A stretch of 64,000 nt of DNA from Stakelama pacifica (GTDB lineage Bacteria > Pseudomonadota > Alphaproteobacteria > Sphingomonadales > Sphingomonadaceae): NCBI RefSeq assembly GCF_004361835.1, contig NZ_SNWD01000001.1, forward strand, positions 186,001-250,000, read 5' to 3'. Under the pieces are notes generated by a model. The model was given only the letters and a program-made list of their open reading frames with translations. It was not told the DNA's origin and did not search any database. The number at the start of each line of letters is the position of its first letter. The stretch's first letter is position 1. A program made the position numbers and the translations under genes. Below are positions 46,123 to 53,923 of this stretch, in pieces.

Positions 46123-47760
46123 GTGACCCCAGGCAAAGAACTCATTTTCCTCGCGCTTGGCGGCTCGGGCGAAATCGGCATGAACGTCAATCTGTACGGC
46201 ACCCAGGGCAAATGGGTGATGGTCGATTGCGGTATCACCTTTGCCGATCCCTTTTATCCGGGCGTGGACGTGATCCTGCCCGATCTGCAATTTATCGAAG
46301 AGCGCGCCGACGATCTGCTTGGTATCGTCCTGACCCATGGGCATGAGGATCATATCGGCGCGCTGCCCTATCTGGCGGGCGATCTGGGCGTGCCGTTGTT
46401 CGCGACGCCGTTCACCGCCGGGCTGATCCGCGGCAAGCTGGAAGAAGAGGGCATTGCCGACCGGGTCGAGCTGAACGTGATCGATCGTGAGGGATCGTTC
46501 GACCTCGGCCCGTTCGGTTTTCGCTATGTTCCGCTGGCGCATTCGATTCCGGAAGGCAATGCGCTGCTGATCGATACGCCCTATGGCAGCATCTTTCACA
46601 CCGGCGACTGGAAGCTCGACGATATGCCGCTGCTCGGCGAACCGGCGACGGCGAAGCAATTGAGCGCGATCGGCGATGCGGGCGTGCTCGCTTTGGTGTG
46701 CGATTCGACCAATGTCTTCAACGAACATGCCTCGGGTTCCGAAGGCGATGTGCGCAAGGGGCTGGACGAGGTGATTCAGGCGGCGACGGGGCGGGTGCTC
46801 GTCACCACCTTCGCCTCGAACGCTGCGCGGCTGCAGACGCTGGGCGAGGTGGCGCGCGATACCGGGCGGACGCTGTGCGTGGCCGGGCGCTCGCTCAACC
46901 GCATCCTGAGCGTGGCAAAGGCAAGCGGCTATCTGCGCGACTTTCCCGAAACGGTCGATTTCGACAAGGCGATGACGCTGCCGCGCGACAAGGTGATGAT
47001 CGTTGCGACCGGCGGGCAGGGCGAGCCGCGCGCGGCGCTGTCGCGCGTTGCCGAAGGATCGCACCCGATCAAGCTGGAGGCGGGCGACACGGTTGTTTTC
47101 TCCTCCAAGCAGATTCCGGGCAATGAAATCGCGATCGGCCGCATTCAGAATGCATTGGCGGCGAAGGATGTGCGGATGGTCACCGACCGGCAGGCCTTTG
47201 TCCATGTGTCGGGGCATCCGGGGCGTCCTGAACTTGCCGAAATGTATAAATGGATCCGGCCCGACATCCTGGTGCCGGTGCATGGCGAAATCCGCCATAT
47301 GGCCGAGCAGGCGCGTTTCGGTGTGGAATGCGGTGTGCCCAAAGCGCTGGTCCAGTCGAACGGCGAGATCATCCGGCTCGCCCCCGGCGAACCGAAGCGG
47401 ATCGGCCATGCGCCGGTCGGGCGGCTTGTGCTCGACGGCGATGTGATTTTGCCCGCCGATGGCGGCACGATCAACGAGCGGCGCAAATTGTCGATCAACG
47501 GCCAGATGTCGGTCGCGGTCGCGGTGAAGCGGGACGGCACGCTGGTCGGGGTGCCGCAGGTCCGGCTGTCGGGCATTCCGGTCGAGGAAGAGCGCGAGCC
47601 GTTTCTTGACGAGGTGGAGGATGCGGTGGTTGCCGCGCTCAACGAAGGTGGTGAGCCCGATGAGCGGCTGCGCGAGCGTATCCGGCTTGCCGCGCGGCGC
47701 ACCGCCACCCGCTGGACGGGTAAGAAGCCGGTGGTCGATGTGCTGATGATCGGGGTGTAG
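46123..47760 (+). CDS. rnj: ribonuclease J
   Basis: A metallo-beta-lactamase/beta-CASP ribonuclease with 5'-3' exo- and endonuclease activity in RNA maturation and decay. The 545-residue protein begins MTPGKELIFLALGGSGEIGM. It has the zinc motif LTHGHEDHIGALPYL near residue 75, VPLAHSIPEGNALLI, IFHTGDWKLDD, CDSTNVFNEHASGSE, the beta-CASP TTFASNAARLQTLGEVA and the C-terminal HVSGHPGRPELAEMYKWIRP. GTG at 46123 is preferred over ATG at 46105 because AGGA lies 5 bases before it and alignment starts there. It shares the birA-coaX-rnj run and is followed after 4 bases by the DUF1467 gene. Confidence 0.94.
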   Translation: MTPGKELIFLALGGSGEIGMNVNLYGTQGKWVMVDCGITFADPFYPGVDVILPDLQFIEERADDLLGIVLTHGHEDHIGALPYLAGDLGVPLFATPFTAGLIRGKLEEEGIADRVELNVIDREGSFDLGPFGFRYVPLAHSIPEGNALLIDTPYGSIFHTGDWKLDDMPLLGEPATAKQLSAIGDAGVLALVCDSTNVFNEHASGSEGDVRKGLDEVIQAATGRVLVTTFASNAARLQTLGEVARDTGRTLCVAGRSLNRILSVAKASGYLRDFPETVDFDKAMTLPRDKVMIVATGGQGEPRAALSRVAEGSHPIKLEAGDTVVFSSKQIPGNEIAIGRIQNALAAKDVRMVTDRQAFVHVSGHPGRPELAEMYKWIRPDILVPVHGEIRHMAEQARFGVECGVPKALVQSNGEIIRLAPGEPKRIGHAPVGRLVLDGDVILPADGGTINERRKLSINGQMSVAVAVKRDGTLVGVPQVRLSGIPVEEEREPFLDEVEDAVVAALNEGGEPDERLRERIRLAARRTATRWTGKKPVVDVLMIGV

Positions 47761-47764
47761 GTCG

Positions 47765-48031
47765 ATGGGCCTGCCCTCGGCAGTCGCGGTCTATTTTCTC
47801 GTCTGGGTGCTGAGCGCCTTTCTGGTGCTGCCGTTTATCGGGGTGCGCAACCGGCGCGAAGAGGGCGATCCGCGCGTCCCGGGTCAGGCCGATAGCGCGC
47901 CGAAGCGATTCCCGATGGCGCAGACGGCGCTGTGGACCACCTTGCTGGCCAGCGTTTTGTTCGCGATCTTCTGGCTCAACTGGGAATATGGCTGGGTGAC
48001 GGTCGATATGCTCGACTGGACGCAGTGGTAA
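47765..48031 (+). CDS. DUF1467 membrane protein
   Basis: An 88-residue protein with two hydrophobic helices (AVAVYFLVWVLSAFLVLPF and LWTTLLASVLFAIFWLNWEY) joined by a charged loop that contains GVRNRREEGDPRVPGQADSA. Length, order and the G-V-R-x-R-R-E-E-G-D-P-R-V-P-G motif fit DUF1467, an alphaproteobacterial family of unknown role. It starts 4 bases after rnj and probably ends the nuo-birA-coaX-rnj transcript. The 220-base gap after it carries the repeats listed next. Confidence 0.85.
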   Translation: MGLPSAVAVYFLVWVLSAFLVLPFIGVRNRREEGDPRVPGQADSAPKRFPMAQTALWTTLLASVLFAIFWLNWEYGWVTVDMLDWTQW

Positions 48032-48045
48032 GAGATGGCGGGAAT

Positions 48046-48077
48046 GCAGTGATCTGAATTAGCAGTGATCTGAATTA
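48046..48077. repeat. 16-bp tandem direct repeat
   Basis: GCAGTGATCTGAATTA occurs twice with no spacer, at 48046-48061 and 48062-48077. It directly precedes palindromic repeat copy B. It is probably a slippage duplication at the border of that element. Confidence 0.9.
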
Positions 48078-48080
48078 ATC

Positions 48081-48169
48081 GTCATTGCGAGCCCCGAAGG
48101 GGCGCGGCAATCCAGAGCGGTACGCGTCATTGCTCTGGATCGCTTCGTCGCTTCGCTTCTCGCGATGAC
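48081..48169. repeat. dispersed palindromic repeat, copy B
   Basis: An 89-base element with ends GTCATTGCGAG and CTCGCGATGAC. The CCCCGAAGGGG inner dyad and CTGGATCGCTTCGTCGCTTC arm match copy A (9410-9495) in reverse orientation with only a few differences. It sits in the 220-base gap between two convergent genes. The remainder of that gap holds nothing I can name. Confidence 0.85.
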
Positions 48170-48251
48170 GATCGGCATGCGGGTCGCGCACACTGCACCC
48201 TGGCGTGAGTGCGACGGCGAGGACCGGGGTTCGCGCCGGCCCTCCGCCTGA

Positions 48252-50459
48252 TCAGCCGCGCAGGCGCTCGATCGCCTGAGCAAGCATCACATAGAGCTTG
48301 CCCATGTCGGACGACAGCATCGTGATGCCGAGCGGCGAACCGTCGCGCAGCGCCAGCACCTGACGCAACATCGCCTCGAAATCATGGATGTAGCGATTGA
48401 CGAGTTCGTGGAACGAGTCGTCCTCGCCATAGAGTCGTGCAATCGCCTTTGCCTCGGGCGTGTCGAGCAGGCGCACGGCGCGCCGCGTGAAGATACCGCG
48501 ATCGCCCTTCAGATAGGCCGACCATGCGGTGTCCGACACCTCGTCACTGAAATGCTTGCTGATATCGATAGAGGCTGAGTTGAGGGCATCGATGAGCAGC
48601 GAGACATGATGGGCAAGCGCGTCGCGGTCATTCGCCTGACGCTCGGCCAGCGCCTCTTTCAGCCGTCCCTCGATTTCCGCTGTCGCGCCCGAAAGCTCGC
48701 TCATCTGACGGCTGAGCCGTTCGGCGGCATCGTTCGCCGCGCCCAGCGCCTCGTCCGCAGAGCGATGCAGTTCGGCGATCTGGCGGTTGACCGACCGGTC
48801 AACCGCGCGTTCGAGCGCGTCAGAGCTTTCCTGTTCCAGCTTATGCGCAGCGGCAGGGATGATCGCGCCGAGCGTCTTGCGCGCCTGATCGCTCGCCGTG
48901 GCGGCGGTTTCGCGGATGCGCAGCAGCGTATCGACCAGCTGCGGCGCCGCTTCGTCCGAAAAGCGACGCGCCGAATCGATCGTCGTTTCGACCGAGCGAT
49001 GGACATTCGCGATCCGGCTTTCGCCATGATCGAGCAGGTCGAGCAGCGTGTCGTTCATCGCCCGAACCGCATCGCGCTGATCAGCGATCAGCGTGGCGAT
49101 GCTGCGAACGCTTTCCTGCGCTCCCTCGGCTGCGCGCAGCAGCGCCTCGACCTCAGGGGCCGCGCCGGCGATATGCGTCTGAGTTTCGTCGATCCGCTTG
49201 TCGAGCCGGGCCAGCGCCTGCGGCATGGTTTCGTCCATTTCGCGCGCGGCGGCATCGAGCGCGGTGAGCAGATGTTCGGCGGTGTCGATCACCGATTTGG
49301 CGGTATAATCGCCGCGCCGCATGGTTTCTTCCATGTCGTTCGCCGATCGGGTGAGCGATTCGATCCGTTCGACCATGTCGCGGGTGCGATCCATGCTGTC
49401 ACCGTGCAACGTTTCGATCCGCGCATCGGCGGCGTTGACCGCAGTGTCGATCGACGCGAACAGATCGGCGCTGCGCTGATGCTCGGCGCCAAGCCGTTCG
49501 GTGATCCGCGCGAGCGCGGTTTCGATCGCATCGATCCGCCCGCCGAGCGCGGCGGCGCCTTCCTCGCCCGCGCGGTGCATCGCTTCCTGATTCGCGGTGA
49601 GCATCGCGACGAGCGCTTCGCTCTGGGCGATGATCGCCTGACGGGACTGGTCGACCGCTTCGGCCGCGCGATGCAGCACGGCATCGACCTCGCCGCTCAT
49701 ATCTTCGGCGACCTGCTCCAGCCGGGCGCCTGCGGCCTCGCTGGTTGCTTCCATGCGCGCGATATGCGCGGCAAGCCGCTCAGCAGCGCCGCCCGCAATG
49801 TCGTTCGCTTCCCGCCCGCGCTGCGTCAGCGCCGAAAGCTGCGCATCGAGCGCGGAGACATTCCGTCCGGCGGCAAGGCCGCTTTCGTCGATCCGGTCCT
49901 TCAGCCCGGCAGCCTCTTCCTGCGCTTTGGGAAGCGAGGCGAGAACCACTTCGAGCGACCGCCCCGTCCGGTTCGCGGTCTCGACAAGCTGCGCCGCCGA
50001 CCGGTCGAGCGCTTTCGCCTGTTCGGACATGCCGTTGCTCACCGCATGCAGCCGCTCGGCGGCGTCATCGCCCATCGTGAACAGGGCGTTGGTCTGTTCG
50101 GCGAGTTCAACGCGATTCTGTTCGATGCGCTGCGACAGGCCGGTGACGATACGGTCAAGACTGGCTGCCTCTGCCCGCATGGCGCGCGCCGCTCCGCCGA
50201 ACCGCGCCGCCTCGGCGCGCGGCGTGCGCAGCAGCAACAGCGCGATGACCCCGATCAGCATCGGGGGAATGCACAATGCGGCAATGAACTCGGCGAGCGC
50301 GACCGGTGCCATCCCCGCCTGCAATTGCGGCCAGCACAGTGCGGTCATGCTGAAGAGCCAGATCAGCGACAGCGCAATGACGGCGATCGCGATGATCCGG
50401 CCGACTCCTGCGGGCGAGCGGGTCGCCTCCGTCTCTTCGACTTCCGCTTCCCAGTGCAT
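48252..50459 (-). CDS. large membrane-anchored coiled-coil protein
   Basis: A 735-residue protein with two adjacent transmembrane helices near the N-terminus (IIAIAVIALSLIWLFSMTAL at about 25-45 and FIAALCIPPMLIGVIALLLL at about 60-80). About 500 residues of Ala-, Glu-, Arg- and Leu-rich helix without Pro follow, which should form a long coiled coil. The C-terminal 140 residues look more globular (SDTAWSAYLKGDRGIFTRRA, FHELVNRYIHDFEAMLRQVL). The layout resembles TipN-like polarity proteins of alphaproteobacteria, with two N-terminal helices and a large coiled coil, but sequence identity cannot be tested here. ATG at 50459 has GGACGG 7 bases upstream; the open frame extends 39 codons further. 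Confidence 0.75.
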   Translation of the reverse strand: MHWEAEVEETEATRSPAGVGRIIAIAVIALSLIWLFSMTALCWPQLQAGMAPVALAEFIAALCIPPMLIGVIALLLLRTPRAEAARFGGAARAMRAEAASLDRIVTGLSQRIEQNRVELAEQTNALFTMGDDAAERLHAVSNGMSEQAKALDRSAAQLVETANRTGRSLEVVLASLPKAQEEAAGLKDRIDESGLAAGRNVSALDAQLSALTQRGREANDIAGGAAERLAAHIARMEATSEAAGARLEQVAEDMSGEVDAVLHRAAEAVDQSRQAIIAQSEALVAMLTANQEAMHRAGEEGAAALGGRIDAIETALARITERLGAEHQRSADLFASIDTAVNAADARIETLHGDSMDRTRDMVERIESLTRSANDMEETMRRGDYTAKSVIDTAEHLLTALDAAAREMDETMPQALARLDKRIDETQTHIAGAAPEVEALLRAAEGAQESVRSIATLIADQRDAVRAMNDTLLDLLDHGESRIANVHRSVETTIDSARRFSDEAAPQLVDTLLRIRETAATASDQARKTLGAIIPAAAHKLEQESSDALERAVDRSVNRQIAELHRSADEALGAANDAAERLSRQMSELSGATAEIEGRLKEALAERQANDRDALAHHVSLLIDALNSASIDISKHFSDEVSDTAWSAYLKGDRGIFTRRAVRLLDTPEAKAIARLYGEDDSFHELVNRYIHDFEAMLRQVLALRDGSPLGITMLSSDMGKLYVMLAQAIERLRG

Positions 50460-50653
50460 AGTTTCGCCGTCCAATCCCGTTTTTCCCCCCGCTGCCCCGG
50501 TTGGAACCGGTGCCGTGTCATGCGAATTGATTGCATATGCGGGCCGCAGCCCGACTATTTTTGATCCCCCGTTCATTCAGGGGGTTTATCATGTTTCGGT
50601 GTGTGGCAAAGACATTTGCGAAACCTTAACTATGAGCCGGCTAGGAGACAGGC

Positions 50654-50947
50654 ATGGCATATGATCCCGGTGCAATCGATGCGACATTGGCTGCGGCAGT
50701 TGGTGACGAACCCGGTCTGATCGCTGACCTGCGCGAAGCGTTTCTGGAGAGCGCGACGCGGTGCTTCGCCAATATGCAGAATGCGCAGAGCGAGCATGGC
50801 TGGCGCGACGCGGCGCTTCGCATGAAGGGGCTGGCGGCGAGCTTCGGCGCGGTGCGGCTGATGACCATGGCTTCGGAAGCCGCCGAACGGCCGGTCGGCG
50901 ATATCGAAACCATGCGCGGGCTGCGCGCGGCCATTACCCGATTGTAA
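50654..50947 (+). CDS. Hpt-like protein lacking the phospho-accepting histidine
   Basis: A 97-residue helical protein resembling a histidine phosphotransfer domain. The segment WRDAALRMKGLAASFGAVRL aligns with the Hpt signature A-H-x-L-K-G-x-A-x-x-x-G-A, but the His position is Leu55 (codon CTT at 50816-50818, one base from the His codon CAT). Lys58, Gly59 and the following Gly-Ala are kept. An N-terminal helix bundle half (LIADLREAFLESATRCFANM) precedes it. AGGAGA lies about 6 bases before the ATG. Without His it cannot relay phosphate in the usual way, so it may be a decoy or scaffold for a response regulator. It is divergent from the coiled-coil gene by 194 bases. Confidence 0.7.
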   Translation: MAYDPGAIDATLAAAVGDEPGLIADLREAFLESATRCFANMQNAQSEHGWRDAALRMKGLAASFGAVRLMTMASEAAERPVGDIETMRGLRAAITRL

Positions 50948-50950
50948 TGC

Positions 50951-52126
50951 TCATTTCTTTCGGCTGAGTTCGCGCATGGCGCTGTCCAGACCGGACAGCG
51001 TCAGCGGATACATCCGATCGTCGATCAGATCGCGTACCAGCCGGGTGGACTGGCTATACCCCCAATATTGTTCGGCAACAGGATTGAGCCACGCCGCCGA
51101 GGGGTAGGTGTTTGTCAGCCGCTGAAGCCAGGTCGCGCCCGCTTCTTCGTTCATATGTTCGACCGATCCGCCGATATGGGTGATCTCATAGGGACTCATC
51201 GCGGCGTCGCCGACAAAGATCAGTTTGTAATCATTGCCGAATTTATGAAGTACGTCCCAGGTGGGAATCGCTTCTGAAAAACGGCGGCGATTGTCCTTCC
51301 ACAGCGCCTCGTAAGGGCAATTGTGGAAATAGAAGAATTCGAGATTTTTGAATTCACTGGTCGCCGCAGAAAACAGTTCCTCGCACACCTTGATATACGG
51401 GTCCATCGATCCGCCGACATCGAGGAACAGCAACAGCTTCACCGCATTGTGACGTTCGGGTCGCATATGCACGTCGAGCCAGCCCTGTTTCGCCGTGCCG
51501 CGCACCGTTGCCTCCAGGTCCAGCTCATCGGCGGCCCCTTCGCGCGCGAACCGGCGCAGGCGGCGCAGCGCTACCTTGATATTGCGGGTGCCAAGCTCGC
51601 GGCTATTGTCGAGGTTCGAAAATTCGCGCTTTTCCCAGACCTTGATCGCGCGCTTATGGCGGCTCTGGCCGCCGATCCGTACGCCTTCGGGATTATAGCC
51701 CGAATGGCCATAGGGTGAGGTGCCGCCGGTGCCGATCCACTTATTGCCGCCCTCATGCCGCTCGTTCTGCTCTTCGAGCCGCTTTTTGAGCGTGTCCATG
51801 ATTTCCTCCCACGAGCCGAGCGATTCGATTTCGGCCATTTGTTCGGGAGTGAGATACTTTTCGGCGAGCGCGCGCAGCCATTCTTCCGGAATCTCAGCGG
51901 ATTCCTCGCCCTCGGTCAGGATACCGCGAAACACTTTGGCGAACACGCGGTCGAACCGGTCGATCAGCCCCTCGTCTTTCACGAAGGTCGCGCGGGCGAG
52001 ATAATAGAAATCCTCCGGCGTGCGGTCGATCACCTCGCGGTCGAGCGCCTCGAGCAGCGTCAGATGTTCCTTCAAGCTCGCGCCGATCCCGGCAGCGCGC
52101 AGTTCGTCGACGAAGGAGAGGAACAT
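50951..52126 (-). CDS. VWA domain protein, CoxE-like
   Basis: A 391-residue protein starting MFLSFVDELRAAGIGASLKE. The N-terminal half is the CoxE-type helical region (FYYLARATFVKDEGLIDRFD, LRALAEKYLTPEQMAEIE) and carries a His/Gly-rich linker. The VWA domain begins near residue 205 with VKLLLFLDVGGSMDPYIKV, where D-x-G-x-S replaces the usual metal-binding D-x-S-x-S. It ends with NPVAEQYWGYSQSTRLVRDL. Such proteins work with MoxR AAA+ ATPases in assembly or metal insertion into target enzymes. The MoxR gene lies directly upstream in the same operon. ATG at 52126 has GGAG 9 bases before it. Confidence 0.87.
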   Translation of the reverse strand: MFLSFVDELRAAGIGASLKEHLTLLEALDREVIDRTPEDFYYLARATFVKDEGLIDRFDRVFAKVFRGILTEGEESAEIPEEWLRALAEKYLTPEQMAEIESLGSWEEIMDTLKKRLEEQNERHEGGNKWIGTGGTSPYGHSGYNPEGVRIGGQSRHKRAIKVWEKREFSNLDNSRELGTRNIKVALRRLRRFAREGAADELDLEATVRGTAKQGWLDVHMRPERHNAVKLLLFLDVGGSMDPYIKVCEELFSAATSEFKNLEFFYFHNCPYEALWKDNRRRFSEAIPTWDVLHKFGNDYKLIFVGDAAMSPYEITHIGGSVEHMNEEAGATWLQRLTNTYPSAAWLNPVAEQYWGYSQSTRLVRDLIDDRMYPLTLSGLDSAMRELSRKK

Positions 52127-52165
52127 CGGCCTAGCTCCGCGAGGCGGGAAGGGGTGGCGAGGCAA

Positions 52166-53011
52166 TCACGGATTTTTGCGCCGGCTCATGAACGCAAGTC
52201 GTTCGAACAGCATGACATCCTGTTCATTCTTGAGCAGCGCGCCATGGAGCGGCGGAATCGCCTTTGCCGTATCGCGCGATTGCAGCACGTCGAGCGGCAT
52301 ATCCTCATGCATCAGCAGCTTGAGCCAGTCGAGCAGCTCGCTGGTCGAGGGCTTCTTCTTAAGGCCCGGCACTTCGCGAAGCTCGTAGAAAATGTTCATC
52401 GCCTTCGACACCAGCCGTTTCTGGATGTCGGGGAAATGGACATCGACGATCGCCTGCATCGTCTCGCGATCGGGGAATTTGATATAGTGGAAGAAACAGC
52501 GGCGCAGAAACGCGTCGGGCAGATCCTTTTCATTGTTTGACGTGATGACCACGATCGGCCGTTCCGCAGCGCGCACCGTTTCGCCGGTTTCGTACACATG
52601 GAATTCCATGCGATCGAGTTCCTGCAGCAGGTCGTTCGGAAATTCGATATCCGCTTTGTCGATCTCGTCGATCAGCAGCACGGGAAGCCGCGGCGAAACG
52701 AAGGCGTCCCACAGCTTTCCGCGCCGGATATAGTTGGAAATGTCATGCACGCGTTCATCGCCGAGCTGCCCGTCGCGCAGCCGGGCGACCGCGTCATATT
52801 CATACAGACCCTGTTGCGCTTTCGTGGTCGATTTGACGCCCCATTCGATCAGCGGCGCGTCGACTGCCTTTGCGATCTCCTGCGCGAGTACCGTCTTTCC
52901 GGTGCCCGGTTCGCCTTTGACCAGAAGCGGGCGGCGCAGTTTCACGGCAGCGTTCACCGCGACCTTCAGGTCTTCGGTCGCGACATAGCTTTGGGTGCCC
53001 TCGAAGCGCAT
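52166..53011 (-). CDS. MoxR-family AAA+ ATPase
   Basis: A 281-residue AAA+ ATPase of the MoxR type, starting MRFEGTQSYVATEDL. Walker A is VKGEPGTGKTVLAQEI, Walker B is LPVLLIDEIDKADIEFPN, sensor 1 is VITSNNEKDLP and the arginine-finger region is FLRRCFFHYIKFP. It begins 5 bases after GGAGAA. With the VWA gene 39 bases downstream it forms the standard chaperone-like pair. In CO dehydrogenase clusters the equivalent CoxD/CoxE pair builds the active site, but no oxidoreductase target is encoded nearby here, so the client is unknown. Confidence 0.93.
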   Translation of the reverse strand: MRFEGTQSYVATEDLKVAVNAAVKLRRPLLVKGEPGTGKTVLAQEIAKAVDAPLIEWGVKSTTKAQQGLYEYDAVARLRDGQLGDERVHDISNYIRRGKLWDAFVSPRLPVLLIDEIDKADIEFPNDLLQELDRMEFHVYETGETVRAAERPIVVITSNNEKDLPDAFLRRCFFHYIKFPDRETMQAIVDVHFPDIQKRLVSKAMNIFYELREVPGLKKKPSTSELLDWLKLLMHEDMPLDVLQSRDTAKAIPPLHGALLKNEQDVMLFERLAFMSRRKNP

Positions 53012-53087
53012 GCATTCTCCATCGGCTTTTTTTCCTTGTCCGGAAATAGGCGTAGCCGGGGCCGCGATGCAAGCGGAGCGGATGCGG

Positions 53088-53753
53088 TCAGGTGCGGTTG
53101 CGGGCCTCTGCGCGGGCTTGCAGCAGGTCCCAAAGCCCGCGATGCTGCGCCAGAAGCTGGCGATATCCGAACAATATCGCACGCTCCACAGCGGAATCGG
53201 GGGCCAGGGTATGGAGCATCGCCCGGGTTTCAGTTTCGTCCGGCAGGTTCAGCGGGGCAGGGGTGACGTCCAGCCGCCCGGCCGCATGGTCGAGCGCGTG
53301 GCGGATGGCCCGCCATTCGAGCGCCAGCCCCATTGCCGCGCCGATCGCGCAGCCGGTGCGGTCGGACCGTGCGAGTATTTCGAGCGCGTGCCGCTGCCCC
53401 GCAACCGTTGCTTCGGCTTCGGCACTGCCGGGCGTGCCGCGCGGCGGACCGGCCGCAGCGACGAGCGTGACCAGAAGCACGCGTTCTTCATGAAAATGCG
53501 CAGCAGCGGCCTGCAACCAGTTACGGACCGCTTCCGGGCCGGGGTTTTCGGTGGCGAGATCGAACAGTCCCGGATGGTTGCCATGGATCACGCACAGGCA
53601 GTGGACTGCATCCGCAATGTCGGACATCGGAGCGGCGGGGTCGGCGAGGTGGCGCACAAAGCGATGCGCACCGCTGCCTTCGCTCCGATCGAGATCGCAT
53701 AAGATCGCCCATATCGCGTCGGACGGGGGGAGATTGTTGCTTTGTGCCGGCAT
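53088..53753 (-). CDS. conserved-looking protein of unknown function upstream of moxR
   Basis: A 221-residue, probably all-helical cytoplasmic protein rich in Ala, Leu, Arg and His, with no signal peptide, transmembrane helix or known motif. Segments such as VHCLCVIHGNHPGLFDLA, HFHEERVLLVTLVAAAGPP and VERAILFGYRQLLAQHRGLW look like packed helices with several His residues, which could bind metal, although no fixed spacing is clear. It lies 76 bases upstream of the MoxR gene on the same strand, so it may be a third member of the MoxR-VWA system. I do not recognise the family. Confidence 0.7.
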   Translation of the reverse strand: MPAQSNNLPPSDAIWAILCDLDRSEGSGAHRFVRHLADPAAPMSDIADAVHCLCVIHGNHPGLFDLATENPGPEAVRNWLQAAAAHFHEERVLLVTLVAAAGPPRGTPGSAEAEATVAGQRHALEILARSDRTGCAIGAAMGLALEWRAIRHALDHAAGRLDVTPAPLNLPDETETRAMLHTLAPDSAVERAILFGYRQLLAQHRGLWDLLQARAEARNRT

Positions 53754-53861
53754 TGCGCCTCTCCTTGCCCGGCATGTTATTTCAGGGTCATCGGGCTTGA
53801 CGGGGCAAGGGGTAAATCAGCACGCGTAAAATCTTGGTTTAAATCGCGGGTCGATCATATG

Positions 53862-53901
53862 AAAAAAACCCGGCAAAAGCTTTGCTTTCACCGGGTTTTT
53901 C
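53862..53901 (-). terminator. strong intrinsic terminator of rpoD
   Basis: On the minus strand ACCCGGTGAAAGC pairs over 13 positions (two G-T) with GCTTTTGCCGGGT around an AAA loop and is followed by a run of T. It lies just 23 bases after the rpoD stop. The opposite strand also ends in T after the stem, so it may act on both. Confidence 0.93.
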
Positions 53902-53923
53902 GAGGATTGTTGCGCAATCGATC

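Noticed and set aside
48606..50564. Plus-strand open frame of 652 codons opposite the coiled-coil gene
   Set aside because: The minus-strand product has a consistent two-helix plus coiled-coil design; the opposite frame is Arg-rich nonsense.
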